Source of the DNA: [Collinsella] massiliensis
Lineage (GTDB): Bacteria > Actinomycetota > Coriobacteriia > Coriobacteriales > Coriobacteriaceae
Length of the DNA stretch: 39,674 bases
Assembly: GCA_000333815.1 (NCBI GenBank)
Contig: CAPI01000014.1
Span: 1 to 39,674, forward strand
Reading direction: 5' to 3'
Below the pieces are notes generated by a model. That model saw nothing but the letters and a program-made list of their open reading frames with translations, was not told the DNA's origin and searched no databases. The position numbers and the translations under genes are program-made. Shown piece after piece: positions 1 to 7,848 of this stretch (positions are counted from its first letter, which is position 1; each line of letters starts with the position of its first letter).

Positions 1-348
1 GAGCGCGAGCGGGCGGCCGACGCCGCGGCGCGCGCCTCGCAGAAGGTCATGGTGGCGCGCTACTACGCCCATCGGATCGGCGAGCGCTTCACGGCGACGG
101 TGAGCTGGGTCGACGCGATGGGGGCGTTCGCGCGCATCGACGAGACGCAGGCCGAGGGCCTCATCCGCCTGCGCGACCTCGGGGACGAGTGGTTCGACCT
201 CGACGAGCGCACGCTCGCGCTCGTGGGATCGGCCACCGGCAGGCGCATCCGCCCGGGCGACCGCGTGGTCGTGGAGGTGCGCGCGACCGACCAGCTGCGC
301 GGCCACCTCGATCTGGGGCTCGTCGCCGCGCCCCGTGCGCTACACTAA
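1..348 (+). CDS. rnr: Ribonuclease R, C-terminal fragment (left edge of window)
   Basis: The frame is open from base 1 and ends in TAA at 348, so only the last 115 codons are present. The fragment begins with a charged Ala/Arg/Glu-rich helix typical of the end of the RNB catalytic domain. It continues into an S1 RNA-binding domain (GERFTATVSWVDAMGAFARI, then a GLIRLRDL strand and RIRPGDRVVVEV). RNase R is a processive 3'-5' exoribonuclease that degrades structured RNA and works with tmRNA/SmpB in clearing stalled messages, and smpB lies just downstream. The catalytic RNB part is outside the window, so activity cannot be checked. RNase II is an alternative name, but the neighbourhood with smpB favours rnr. 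Confidence 0.85.
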   Translation, partial: ERERAADAAARASQKVMVARYYAHRIGERFTATVSWVDAMGAFARIDETQAEGLIRLRDLGDEWFDLDERTLALVGSATGRRIRPGDRVVVEVRATDQLRGHLDLGLVAAPRALH

Positions 349-398
349 AAGGCTGGATATACGCGTGTGCCGTGCAGGCACCGACGAGAGGACATGCG

Positions 399-1319
399 AT
401 GGAAGCGCCCGTCACCGAAGAGGGCATTCGCCATATTGAGAACTACCTGGGCCAGGGGGACATCGACGCCGCCCTGCCCGAGCTGCTCGAGCTGCGCGAC
501 GCGGTCGAGGACTACGCGAAGGACGCCTGCGTCACCACCGACGAGGTGCAGTTCTTCAGCTTCGCCGACATGTTCGAGCGTCTTGCGTACCGCCGCGTGG
601 AGCGCGACCCGCGCACGCTCGTGCAGGTGGACGCGCCCTTCGACCGCGTGTACGCCGACCTCGCCTTCGCGTACAGCGCCCAGCGCGAGTACGGCCTCGC
701 GCGCGACGCGCTCAAGCAGGCCGTGCGCTGGGATCCCATGAACTGCGCCTACCGCCTGGACCTCGCCGAGCTGTACCGCGTGCTCGGCGACGAGGACGAA
801 TGGGGCGCGCTCGCCTACAGCGTGCTCGAGCGCGCGGCCGACGCCGTGCTCTTCGGGCGCGCGTGCGCGGCGCTCGGCCAGTTCTTCCTGAACCGCGAGG
901 AACCGCTCCTCGCGGCCGGGTACGCCCGGCGCGCCGCGGCGTTCGCCCCGCGGGAGGAGGCGACCCGCGCGCTGCTCGAGCGCCTCATGCAGGAGGCGCC
1001 CGATGCGGCAGAGGCCTCGGACGAGGAGACCGCGCGCGCCCTGGGCGAGCAGGGCCTCTCCGGCGAGCCGAACGCCGAGATCGCCATCTGCCTGCTCATG
1101 TGCGCCACCGACGCCGCCCGCGCGGGCGACCGCGACGCGGCGACCCGCTACACGCTCCGCGCGCGCGACCTCGTGGGGGAGGACGCCTGCTCGGCGCTCA
1201 TCCGCCTCATCCGCGAGTCCGACGCCGAGCTCGCCTCGGAGCGGGGGGCGGGCGCCGCCGGAGCCGCCGCGGCCGCGCCGCAGGACGCAGGGGAGGGGGA
1301 CGCGCATGCCGAGTCGTAA
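399..1319 (+). CDS. TPR-like helical repeat protein of unknown function
   Basis: A 306-residue protein, mostly alpha-helical, with tetratricopeptide-like repeats around residues 80-210 (for example LAFAYSAQREYGLARDALKQ followed by a W-D-P turn, and AGYARRAAAFAP). The C-terminal tail is Ala/Gly-rich and low in complexity. There is no signal peptide or membrane segment, so it is probably a cytoplasmic scaffold. I chose ATG 399 because GAGAGGAC lies just upstream and the protein starts with a sensible helix; longer in-frame starts run back into rnr. It sits 50 bp after rnr, and its last 14 bases overlap smpB, which suggests translational coupling in an rnr-tpr-smpB operon. The function is not recognisable from sequence; a role in trans-translation would be inference from position only. 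Confidence 0.8.
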   Translation: MEAPVTEEGIRHIENYLGQGDIDAALPELLELRDAVEDYAKDACVTTDEVQFFSFADMFERLAYRRVERDPRTLVQVDAPFDRVYADLAFAYSAQREYGLARDALKQAVRWDPMNCAYRLDLAELYRVLGDEDEWGALAYSVLERAADAVLFGRACAALGQFFLNREEPLLAAGYARRAAAFAPREEATRALLERLMQEAPDAAEASDEETARALGEQGLSGEPNAEIAICLLMCATDAARAGDRDAATRYTLRARDLVGEDACSALIRLIRESDAELASERGAGAAGAAAAAPQDAGEGDAHAES

Positions 1320-1776
1320 GGAGCGCAAGCTCATCGCCAAGAACCGCTCCGCGCACCATGCGTACTTCATCGAGGAGACGTATGAGTGCGGCATCGAGCT
1401 CTCGGGGACCGAGGTGCGGAGCCTGCGCGAGCGCGCCTGCCAGATCACGGACACCTACGCGGTCATCCGCGGCGGGGAGTGCTGGCTCATCGGCGTGCAC
1501 ATCCACCCCTACAGCAACGGCTCGATCTTCAACCGCGACCCCGACCGCCGCCGCAGGCTCCTGCTGCACCGCAAGGAGATCAACCACCTCGACGTGAAGC
1601 TGCGCACGCGCGGCTATGCCCTCGTGCCGCTCGAGCTGTACTTCAACGCCGACGGCCGCGTGAAGCTCCTGCTCGGCCTGGGACGGGGCAAGAAGCTCTA
1701 CGACAAGCGCGACGACATGGCGAAGCGCGACATGCAGCGCGAGATCGAGCGCACCCTCAAGGAGCGCAACCGCTAG
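1306..1776 (+). CDS. smpB: SsrA-binding protein SmpB
   Basis: A 156-residue protein matching SmpB along its full length. It has an N-terminal KERKLIAKNRSAHHAYFIEE segment, GIELSGTEVRSLRE, the IHPYSNGSIFNRDPDRRRRLLLH region and the C-terminal basic tail (GRGKKLYDKRDDMAKRD) that enters the ribosomal A-site/mRNA channel. SmpB binds tmRNA and delivers it to stalled ribosomes. The start ATG 1306 has GGGGAGGGGG upstream and gives the usual MPSRKERK-type N terminus. It overlaps the preceding TPR gene by 14 bases. The tmRNA gene (ssrA) is not in this window. Confidence 0.97.
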   Translation: MPSRKERKLIAKNRSAHHAYFIEETYECGIELSGTEVRSLRERACQITDTYAVIRGGECWLIGVHIHPYSNGSIFNRDPDRRRRLLLHRKEINHLDVKLRTRGYALVPLELYFNADGRVKLLLGLGRGKKLYDKRDDMAKRDMQREIERTLKERNR

Positions 1777-1836
1777 CCCGCCCGCGGCCGTTCGCCGAGC
1801 CGTCCCGGGCGCGGCCGCGTGCCCGCGTCGATGCGC

Positions 1837-1842
1837 TACAAT
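1837..1842 (+). promoter_or_regulatory. Candidate -10 element before the flavin reductase gene
   Basis: TACAAT lies 42 bases before ATG 1885, in a G+C-rich background where such a hexamer is uncommon. No convincing -35 is visible at 17 bp, so this is a tentative sigma-70-type promoter. Confidence 0.4.
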
Positions 1843-1884
1843 GGGGGCATGTGCGAACCGTTGCTTCGTGAAAGGGGTTTCGCC

Positions 1885-2388
1885 ATGGATCTCACAGCCT
1901 TCTTCAAGATGACCTACGGACTCTACGTCGTTTCCGCCGAGGCGGACGGCCTGCGCGCGGGCTGCATCGTCAACACCGCCGTGCAGGTGACGGCGGAGCC
2001 GCCGCGCGTGTCGGTCGCGGTCAACAAGGACAACGTCACGGCGCGCGTGATCGCGCAGTCGGGCGCCTTCGCGGTGACGGCCATCGACAAGACCGCGGAC
2101 ATGCCCTATATCGGCAACTTCGGCTTCCGCTCGAGCGACACCTACGACAAGTTCGAGAAGTACGGCTGCGAGACCTCCGCGGTGGGCAGCCCGTACGCGC
2201 CCGAGCACGCGTGCGCGCTCATCGCGTGCCGGCTCATCGACACCGTCGACGTGGGTACGCACTACCTGTTCATCGGCGAGGCGGTGGACGCGCAGGTGCT
2301 CTCGGACGAGGAGCCGCTCACCTACAGCTACTACCACACGGTGCTCAAGGGCAAGACGCCGCCCAAGGCCTCGAGCTATCAGGCGTAG
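1885..2388 (+). CDS. Flavin reductase-like FMN-binding protein
   Basis: A 167-residue protein of the flavin reductase-like/split-barrel family that binds FMN non-covalently. Seen features are the N-terminal YGLYVVSAEADGLRAGCIVN strand pair, the VTAEPPRVSVAVNKDN segment and the FAVTAIDK strand, the usual core of this fold. The best-known relatives are the N-terminal half of high-molecular-weight rubredoxin and NAD(P)H:FMN oxidoreductases. The start ATG 1885 follows GAAAGGGG; an in-frame ATG 66 bases upstream would add a poor N-terminal extension across the candidate promoter. A rubredoxin gene follows 158 bp downstream, so the pair may act as an electron-transfer couple, for instance in oxygen or NO detoxification. 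That role is inferred. Confidence 0.85.
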   Translation: MDLTAFFKMTYGLYVVSAEADGLRAGCIVNTAVQVTAEPPRVSVAVNKDNVTARVIAQSGAFAVTAIDKTADMPYIGNFGFRSSDTYDKFEKYGCETSAVGSPYAPEHACALIACRLIDTVDVGTHYLFIGEAVDAQVLSDEEPLTYSYYHTVLKGKTPPKASSYQA

Positions 2389-2546
2389 CTGCGGGTGCGC
2401 GGGATTGGCGTGCGCCTACGCGCACCGCGCCGTCCCGTCCGGATTCGCGGCTTCCGGCGATTCGAGCGTATGAGAACGCGTCGGTTGGGTACTACTATCA
2501 CGATGCCGGCGACGGTACGTCGGCGCTTTTGGAAAGGAAGCATCTC

Positions 2547-2690
2547 ATGAGCGACGAGAAGAAGACCTACAAGTTCGTGTGCGTCGTCTGCGGCTACGAG
2601 GTTGAGGTCGATACCCCCGAGCTGCCCGAGGACTTCGTCTGCCCCGTGTGCGGCGTCGGCCCCGATCAGTTCGAGCTGGTCGAGGAGTAG
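2547..2690 (+). CDS. Rubredoxin-like iron protein
   Basis: A 47-residue protein with two C-x2-C-G motifs (CVVCGYE near residues 12-18 and CPVCGVGPDQF near 32-42). These are the four-cysteine Fe(III/II) site and glycine turns of rubredoxins. A normal rubredoxin is about 52 residues; here the segment between the two knuckles is shortened by a few residues. The start ATG 2547 follows the strong GGAAAGGAAG. It is a small soluble one-electron carrier, likely partnered with the flavin reductase upstream. A terminator follows within 25 bp, so it is the last gene of its unit. Confidence 0.9.
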   Translation: MSDEKKTYKFVCVVCGYEVEVDTPELPEDFVCPVCGVGPDQFELVEE

Positions 2691-2712
2691 CCTCGATAAC
2701 CAAACGATGGAA

Positions 2713-2752
2713 GGCGCCGGGTCGTGGCAGCAGCCGCGCCCGGCGTTTTCGT
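2713..2752 (+). terminator. Intrinsic terminator after rubredoxin
   Basis: CGCCGGG (2715-2721) pairs with CCCGGCG (2739-2745), followed directly by TTTTCGTT. The 17-nt loop can form further pairs. Confidence 0.7.
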
Positions 2753-2764
2753 TATCTGCGCTCG

Positions 2765-2795
2765 TGATAAAAACCAGCCTGTCTGGATTTTGTCA
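2765..2795. repeat. 33-nt palindromic repeat, type D (copy 1)
   Basis: TGATAAAAACCAG, a CCTGT centre and CTGGATTTTGTCA form a near-perfect hairpin. The same sequence recurs at 28541-28573 and, reversed, at 36368-36400. This copy has one change (TTGTCA instead of TTATCA). It lies between the rubredoxin terminator and the GH13 gene, ending 18 bases before that start codon. Confidence 0.85.
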
Positions 2796-2813
2796 TTTCG
2801 GGAAGGGCATGCC

Positions 2814-4214
2814 ATGTGGGCATATGAGGAAACGTTCTACCAGATCTATCCGCTCGGCCTGTGCGGGGCGCCGCACGAGAACGACGGCGTCCGCGTGCCG
2901 CGCATCCGGCGCATCGCGGAGTGGGCGGATTACCTCGAGGGCCTGGGCATCGGCGCCGTCCTGCTCAACCCCGTGTTCGAATCGAGCGTGCACGGCTACG
3001 ACACGCGCGACCTGCGGCACGTCGACTGCCGCCTGGGGTCGGACGAGGACCTCGCCTTCGTGGTGGAGACGCTCCACGCCCACGGGATCCGCGTGGTGCT
3101 CGATGCGGTGTTCAACCATGTGGGGCGCGAGTTCTGGGCGTTCCGCGACCTGCGCGAGCACGGTTGGGATTCCCGCTATCGCGACTGGTTCTTCACCAAC
3201 TTCGATGGCGACTCCGCCTACGGTGACGGCTTCTGGTACGAGGGCTGGGAGGGCGCCTACGACCTCGTGAAGCTCAACCTGCGGAACCCCGAGGTCGTGG
3301 AGTACCTGCTCGAGACCGTGCGGGCCTGGCGCGATACATTCGCCATCGATGGCCTGCGCCTCGATGTGGCGTACCTCCTCGACCACGATTTCCTACGGCG
3401 GCTGCGTGCGCTCGCCAACGAGCTCTCGGTAGCGCCGGTGTGGGACGCGCCGGAGGGCGACGGCACGTTCGCGCTCATCGGCGAGATGCTGCACGGCGAC
3501 TACCGCCAGATCGTGAACGACGAGATGCTCCATTCCTGCACGAACTACGAGTGCTACAAGGGGCTGTACTCGAGCTTCAATTCCCGCAACATGTTCGAGA
3601 TCGCCCATTCGCTCCATCGGCAGTTCGGGGGCGACCCGTGGTGCATCTACCAGGGGCTGCACCTGCTCTCGTTCGCGGACAACCACGACGTGACGCGGCT
3701 CGCGAGCATCCTTTCCGACCCTGAATGCCTGCGCCCGGCCTATGGACTCCTCTTCGGCATGCCGGGCATCCCCTGTGTGTACTACGGCAGCGAATGGGGT
3801 GCGACGGGCGAGAAGGGCGGCTCCGACGATTGGTCGCTCCGCCCGGCGTTCGAGGCGCCGCAGGCAAACGACCTCACCGACTGGATTCGGCAGCTCGCGC
3901 ACGTGCGCTCGGGGCGCGACGCGGACGGCGCGCTCCGTCCCGCGGCGCGGGCGCTCTGCTACGGCGGGTACCGCAACGTGCAGATCGCGAGCAAGCAGCT
4001 GCTCTTCGAGCGCGCGGTCGACGCGTCGGACGGGCTGCCCGCCGCGCGCGTGCTCGTCGCGGTGAACGCCGCGGCGGAGCCGGCGACGCTCTATGCCGGG
4101 GAGCTGGCGGGTACGTTCGAGGACGTGCTCGGCCAGGACGGCGCGGAGCCGGTCGAGCTCGACGGCTCGCTCGAGCTCGTGCCCCATGAGGTGCGCTACC
4201 TGCTCGCGCGATAG
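2814..4214 (+). CDS. Glycoside hydrolase family 13 (alpha-amylase-like) enzyme
   Basis: A 466-residue GH13 TIM-barrel protein with the family's conserved regions in order: DAVFNHVG (residues 97-104), GLRLDVA with nucleophile Asp184, IGEMLHGDY with acid/base Glu224, and FADNHD with the third carboxylate Asp292. A short beta-rich C-terminal domain ends with a VPHEVRYL strand. There is no signal peptide, so it is cytosolic and probably acts on imported maltodextrins or related alpha-glucosides. ATG 2814 is favoured by GGGAAGGG seven bases upstream. The neighbouring genes are not carbohydrate genes, so the exact substrate (neopullulanase, maltogenic amylase or alpha-glucosidase type) cannot be told. 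Confidence 0.9.
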   Translation: MWAYEETFYQIYPLGLCGAPHENDGVRVPRIRRIAEWADYLEGLGIGAVLLNPVFESSVHGYDTRDLRHVDCRLGSDEDLAFVVETLHAHGIRVVLDAVFNHVGREFWAFRDLREHGWDSRYRDWFFTNFDGDSAYGDGFWYEGWEGAYDLVKLNLRNPEVVEYLLETVRAWRDTFAIDGLRLDVAYLLDHDFLRRLRALANELSVAPVWDAPEGDGTFALIGEMLHGDYRQIVNDEMLHSCTNYECYKGLYSSFNSRNMFEIAHSLHRQFGGDPWCIYQGLHLLSFADNHDVTRLASILSDPECLRPAYGLLFGMPGIPCVYYGSEWGATGEKGGSDDWSLRPAFEAPQANDLTDWIRQLAHVRSGRDADGALRPAARALCYGGYRNVQIASKQLLFERAVDASDGLPAARVLVAVNAAAEPATLYAGELAGTFEDVLGQDGAEPVELDGSLELVPHEVRYLLAR

Positions 4215-4281
4215 CGTGCGCGGCATCCCGCCGCCTACCGGGGGATTGGCGCTTCTGGGGCGAACGTGTCCGGACGGCGCG

Positions 4282-4287
4282 TATACT
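4282..4287 (+). promoter_or_regulatory. Candidate -10 element of the recJ transcription unit
   Basis: TATACT in a very G+C-rich context, 63 bases before a small ORF and 181 bases before recJ. No clear -35 hexamer was found at the usual distance. Confidence 0.45.
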
Positions 4288-4344
4288 AGAGGGCGAACAA
4301 CAGCTCGACCCGCCGCAGCGGGTCTCTTCCAAAGGACGTTCGCC

Positions 4345-4476
4345 ATGCAGAGCCTTGCGCGCGGGCACGCCGGCCACGGTGCCGGGTGCCGCCCCATCCC
4401 ACAGCCGAACCCCGTCGCACCCATGCCGTACGCGGCGCCAGCTTCCCAGGCGGTGATGCCCCATGGCATCGCTTAA
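4345..4476 (+). CDS. Possible 43-residue leader ORF overlapping the recJ start
   Basis: ATG 4345 has AAAGGACG upstream at normal spacing and lies downstream of a candidate -10. The frame encodes a Pro/Ala-rich peptide ending HGIA and stops at TAA 4474-4476, fourteen bases inside recJ. The recJ Shine-Dalgarno (AGGCGGTG, 4448-4455) lies within it. It could be a translated upstream ORF that couples or tunes recJ translation, or a chance frame. The peptide has no recognisable motif. Confidence 0.3.
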   Translation: MQSLARGHAGHGAGCRPIPQPNPVAPMPYAAPASQAVMPHGIA

Positions 4477-7400
4477 GACCACGCGCCGCTGGGCGCTCGC
4501 CCGCCAAGACCCCGCCCGCGCCGCCGCGCTCGCCGAGGCGCTGCACGTCGCGCCGCTTGTCGCGCGCATCATGGTGGCCCACGGCATCGAGACCGCCGAG
4601 GAGGCCGAGCGCTTCCTCACCCCCTCGCTCGACCGCGACTGGGCGGACCCGCTCATCATCCCCGGCATGGCCGAGGTGGCCGACCGTGTGGAGCGCGCCG
4701 TGCGCGCAGGCGAGGTCATCGCCGTGTTCGGCGACTTCGATGTGGACGGCATCACGTCGACCTGCCTGCTCACCGAGGCGCTGCGCGAGCTCGGCGCGCA
4801 CGTGCACCCGTTCATCCCCCGCCGCTTCGACGAGGGCTACGGCCTCACCGAGGCGGCGCTCGACCGCGTGGTGGCCTCCTGTGACCCGTCGCTCATCGTG
4901 ACCGTCGATAACGGGATCGCCGCTAAGCAGGAGGTGGGCTACCTGCGCGACCGCGGCATCGACCTCGCGGTGACGGACCATCACGAGCCGTCGGACGCCG
5001 TGCCTCAGGGCATCCCGCTCACCGACCCCAAGCTCGCTGCCGACGGCCCCTCGCGCGAGCTCGCCGGCGCCGGCGTGGCGCTCAAGCTCGTCCAGGTGCT
5101 CGGCGCGCGCCTCGGTATGCCCGACCTCTGGAAGCGCTACCTCGAGGTGGCGGCGCTCGGCACCGTGTCCGACATGATGCTCCTCACGCCCGAGAACCGC
5201 GCGCTCGTTGCCGAGGGCATCGCCCAGATGCGCGCCACGGCGCGCCCGGGCTACATCGCGCTCGCGAGCGTGAGCCGCGTGGACCTTTCCACCATCACGG
5301 CCGACGCCCTCTCGTTCTCGCTCATCCCCCGGCTCAACGCCGCGGGGCGCATGGCGGACCCGACGCTCGCCCTCGACCTGCTGCTCGAGCGCGACCCCAT
5401 CGAGGCGTCGCGCCTCGCCGCCCGGCTCGAGGAGACCAACCAGGAGCGCCGCTCCATCGAGGCGGAGCTCACCGAGGAGGCGCTCGCGCGCGTGGAGGAG
5501 ACCTACGCCGGCGGCCGCGTCATCGTGGTGGGCGGCGAGGGCTGGCACGAGGGCGTGAAGGGCATCGTGGCGAGCCGGCTCGTGAACCGCTACCACGTGC
5601 CCACGCTCCTGTTCTCCATCGAGGACGGCGTGGCGCGCGGCTCGGGGCGCTCCGTGGGCTCGGTGAACCTTTTCGACGCCGTCGAGCGCTGCTCCGACAT
5701 GCTCACGCGCTTCGGCGGCCATGCCGGCGCCGTGGGGGTGACGCTCCCGGCGGAGCGCCTGCCCGAGCTGCGCGCGCGGCTCGACGCCGTCCTCTCCGAG
5801 CTGCCGGAGGAGGCGTTCGAGGACACGGGCGAGATCGCCACGATGGTCGACCTCGCCGAGCTCGACATCGACACCATCGAGCAGGTCTCGCTGCTCGAGC
5901 CCTTCGGCCAGGGCAACAAGGTGCCGCTCCTCGCGGCGACGGGCGTCACCATGGCCGACCGCTTCTGCGTGGGCAAGACCGCCGACCACATGCGCTTCAC
6001 GGCGACCGACGGCGTGTCGAGCGTGCCCGCCATCATGTTCCGCGTGCCCGACATCGAGGAGGTCTGCGCCTGCGATTCGGTGGTCGACCTCGTGTTCGAG
6101 GCGGTCGCGGAGCGGTGGCAGGGCAGGGTCAAGCCGAAGCTCATGGTCCGCGACATCCTGCGCCATACGGACGAGGACGCGCTGCCGCAGACAGGGGAGG
6201 GGGCGGACGCGCTGCCCGCGGCTCCTGCACCCGAGGGGGCGGATGAGGCGGCGCATGGCGATGCAGCCGGCCCCGCCACGGGCGCCCGACGCCCCGCCCC
6301 CGCTGCGGACGCCGCGCCCGTGGCCGCCGACCGCCGAGCGCTCCTCGCGCAGCTCTCCTACGATGAGCTCACGCGCACGCTTCTCCACACGTTCATCGGC
6401 TCGGCCGAGCCGCACCGTGCGCAGCGGGAGGCGCTCGACGCCCTCGCGCGCGGGGAGCGCACGCTCGCCGTCATGGGGACGGGGCGCGGCAAGTCGCTCA
6501 TCTTCCAGGTGCATGCCGTGCGCGAGGCGGTGCTGCGCGGCCAGGCGAGCATCCTCGTCTACCCGCTGCGCGCGCTCGTGGCCGATCAGGCGTTTCACCT
6601 CGTGAGCGCCTGCGCCGCCCTCGGCGTGCGCGCCGCCGTGCTCACGGGCGAGAGCACGCGCGCGGCACGCGACCGGGCGTTCGCCGAGCTCGCGGCGGGC
6701 TCGCTCGATATCGTGCTCACCACGCCGGAGTTCCTCGCCATCCATGTCGGGCGCTTCGAGCGCTGCGGCCGCGTGGGCTTCGTCGTCGTCGACGAGGCGC
6801 ACCATGTGGCGCGCGCCCGCGCGGGCGAGCGGAGCGCCTACCTGGAGCTTCCGCATGTGCTCGCCGCGCTCGGGGAGCCCTGCGTGCTCGCCGTCACCGC
6901 CACGGCCGATGCGTCTGCCGCACGCGACATCACGGGGCTTTTGGGCATCGAGCGCGTCGTGGTCGACCCCACGGTCCGCGAGAACCTGGAGCTGGAGGAC
7001 GACCGCGACCTCGCGAGCCGCGAGAACCGCCTCGTCTCCATCGTGGCGACGGGCGAGAAGTGCGTCGTGTACGTGAACTCGCGCGACCAGGCCACCTCCC
7101 TCGCCCGTACCCTGCGCAAGCGCGTGCCGGAGCTCGCTGGCCGCGTCGCGTTCTACCACGCGGGCCTTGCGCGCGCGGACCGCGCCCGCGTCGAGGAGGC
7201 GTTCCGCACGGGCAACCTCACCTGCATCGTGTCCACCTCCGCGTTCGGCGAGGGCGTGAACCTGGCCGACATCCGCCACGTGGTCCTCTACCACATGCCG
7301 TTCTCGGCCACGGAGTTCAACCAGATGAGCGGCCGCGCCGGCCGCGACGGGGCGCCCGCGACCGTGCACCTGCTCTACTCCGCGCGCGATGCCCGCATCA

Positions 7401-7840
7401 ACGAGCGCCTGCTCGACGCCGCCGCCCCCGAGCGCGACGAGCTCGTCACGCTCTACCGGGCGCTGCAGACCATGTGGCGCTCGAACCTCACGCAGACGGG
7501 CGAGCGGAGCTTCTCGGCGACCGACCGCGACATCGCGGGCATGTGCCTCGCCATCGACGCGCGCACGCCCGTGGACGAGCGCATGGTGGAGAGCGGCATC
7601 GCCATCTTCGAGGAGCTCGGCTTCACGAGCGTCTCGGGCGTGGAGGCCGCGCGCCGCATCGAGATGGTCGAGAACCCGGGGCGCATGGAGCTCACCGCCT
7701 CCATCCGCTATCTCGAGGGGCTGCGCACGCGCAACGCGTTCGACACCTTCCGCCGCTGGGCGCTCGATGCGCCCGCTCGTGATATGCTTGCACGAGTGAA
7801 CCGTCCTATCACGCCGCAGGCTCCCGCGGCCCGGGGTTAG
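4463..7840 (+). CDS. recJ: RecJ single-strand exonuclease fused to a RecQ-like SF2 helicase
   Basis: A 1125-residue protein, against about 570-790 for ordinary RecJ. Residues 1 to about 575 are RecJ: an RRWAL start, the DHH phosphoesterase motif FGDFDVDGITST near 89-100, TDHHEP near 171-176, DHHA1 segment LIPRLNAAGRM and GGHAGAVGV. An Ala/Pro-rich linker (about 580-640) leads to a superfamily 2 helicase: Walker A GTGRGKS near 672-678, DEAH near 776-779, VTATAD, and motif VI QMSGRAGRDG near 953-962. The last 110 residues (IFEELGF, then MELTASIRYLEGL) resemble the C-terminal module of Gram-positive RecJ, so the helicase may have been inserted ahead of that module. An in-frame stop at 4454 fixes the start at ATG 4463, preceded by AGGCGGTG. 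It would unwind DNA and degrade 5'-ended strands in recombination and repair. rel follows after eight bases. Confidence 0.92.
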   Translation: MASLKTTRRWALARQDPARAAALAEALHVAPLVARIMVAHGIETAEEAERFLTPSLDRDWADPLIIPGMAEVADRVERAVRAGEVIAVFGDFDVDGITSTCLLTEALRELGAHVHPFIPRRFDEGYGLTEAALDRVVASCDPSLIVTVDNGIAAKQEVGYLRDRGIDLAVTDHHEPSDAVPQGIPLTDPKLAADGPSRELAGAGVALKLVQVLGARLGMPDLWKRYLEVAALGTVSDMMLLTPENRALVAEGIAQMRATARPGYIALASVSRVDLSTITADALSFSLIPRLNAAGRMADPTLALDLLLERDPIEASRLAARLEETNQERRSIEAELTEEALARVEETYAGGRVIVVGGEGWHEGVKGIVASRLVNRYHVPTLLFSIEDGVARGSGRSVGSVNLFDAVERCSDMLTRFGGHAGAVGVTLPAERLPELRARLDAVLSELPEEAFEDTGEIATMVDLAELDIDTIEQVSLLEPFGQGNKVPLLAATGVTMADRFCVGKTADHMRFTATDGVSSVPAIMFRVPDIEEVCACDSVVDLVFEAVAERWQGRVKPKLMVRDILRHTDEDALPQTGEGADALPAAPAPEGADEAAHGDAAGPATGARRPAPAADAAPVAADRRALLAQLSYDELTRTLLHTFIGSAEPHRAQREALDALARGERTLAVMGTGRGKSLIFQVHAVREAVLRGQASILVYPLRALVADQAFHLVSACAALGVRAAVLTGESTRAARDRAFAELAAGSLDIVLTTPEFLAIHVGRFERCGRVGFVVVDEAHHVARARAGERSAYLELPHVLAALGEPCVLAVTATADASAARDITGLLGIERVVVDPTVRENLELEDDRDLASRENRLVSIVATGEKCVVYVNSRDQATSLARTLRKRVPELAGRVAFYHAGLARADRARVEEAFRTGNLTCIVSTSAFGEGVNLADIRHVVLYHMPFSATEFNQMSGRAGRDGAPATVHLLYSARDARINERLLDAAAPERDELVTLYRALQTMWRSNLTQTGERSFSATDRDIAGMCLAIDARTPVDERMVESGIAIFEELGFTSVSGVEAARRIEMVENPGRMELTASIRYLEGLRTRNAFDTFRRWALDAPARDMLARVNRPITPQAPAARG

Positions 7841-7848
7841 GGGATACC

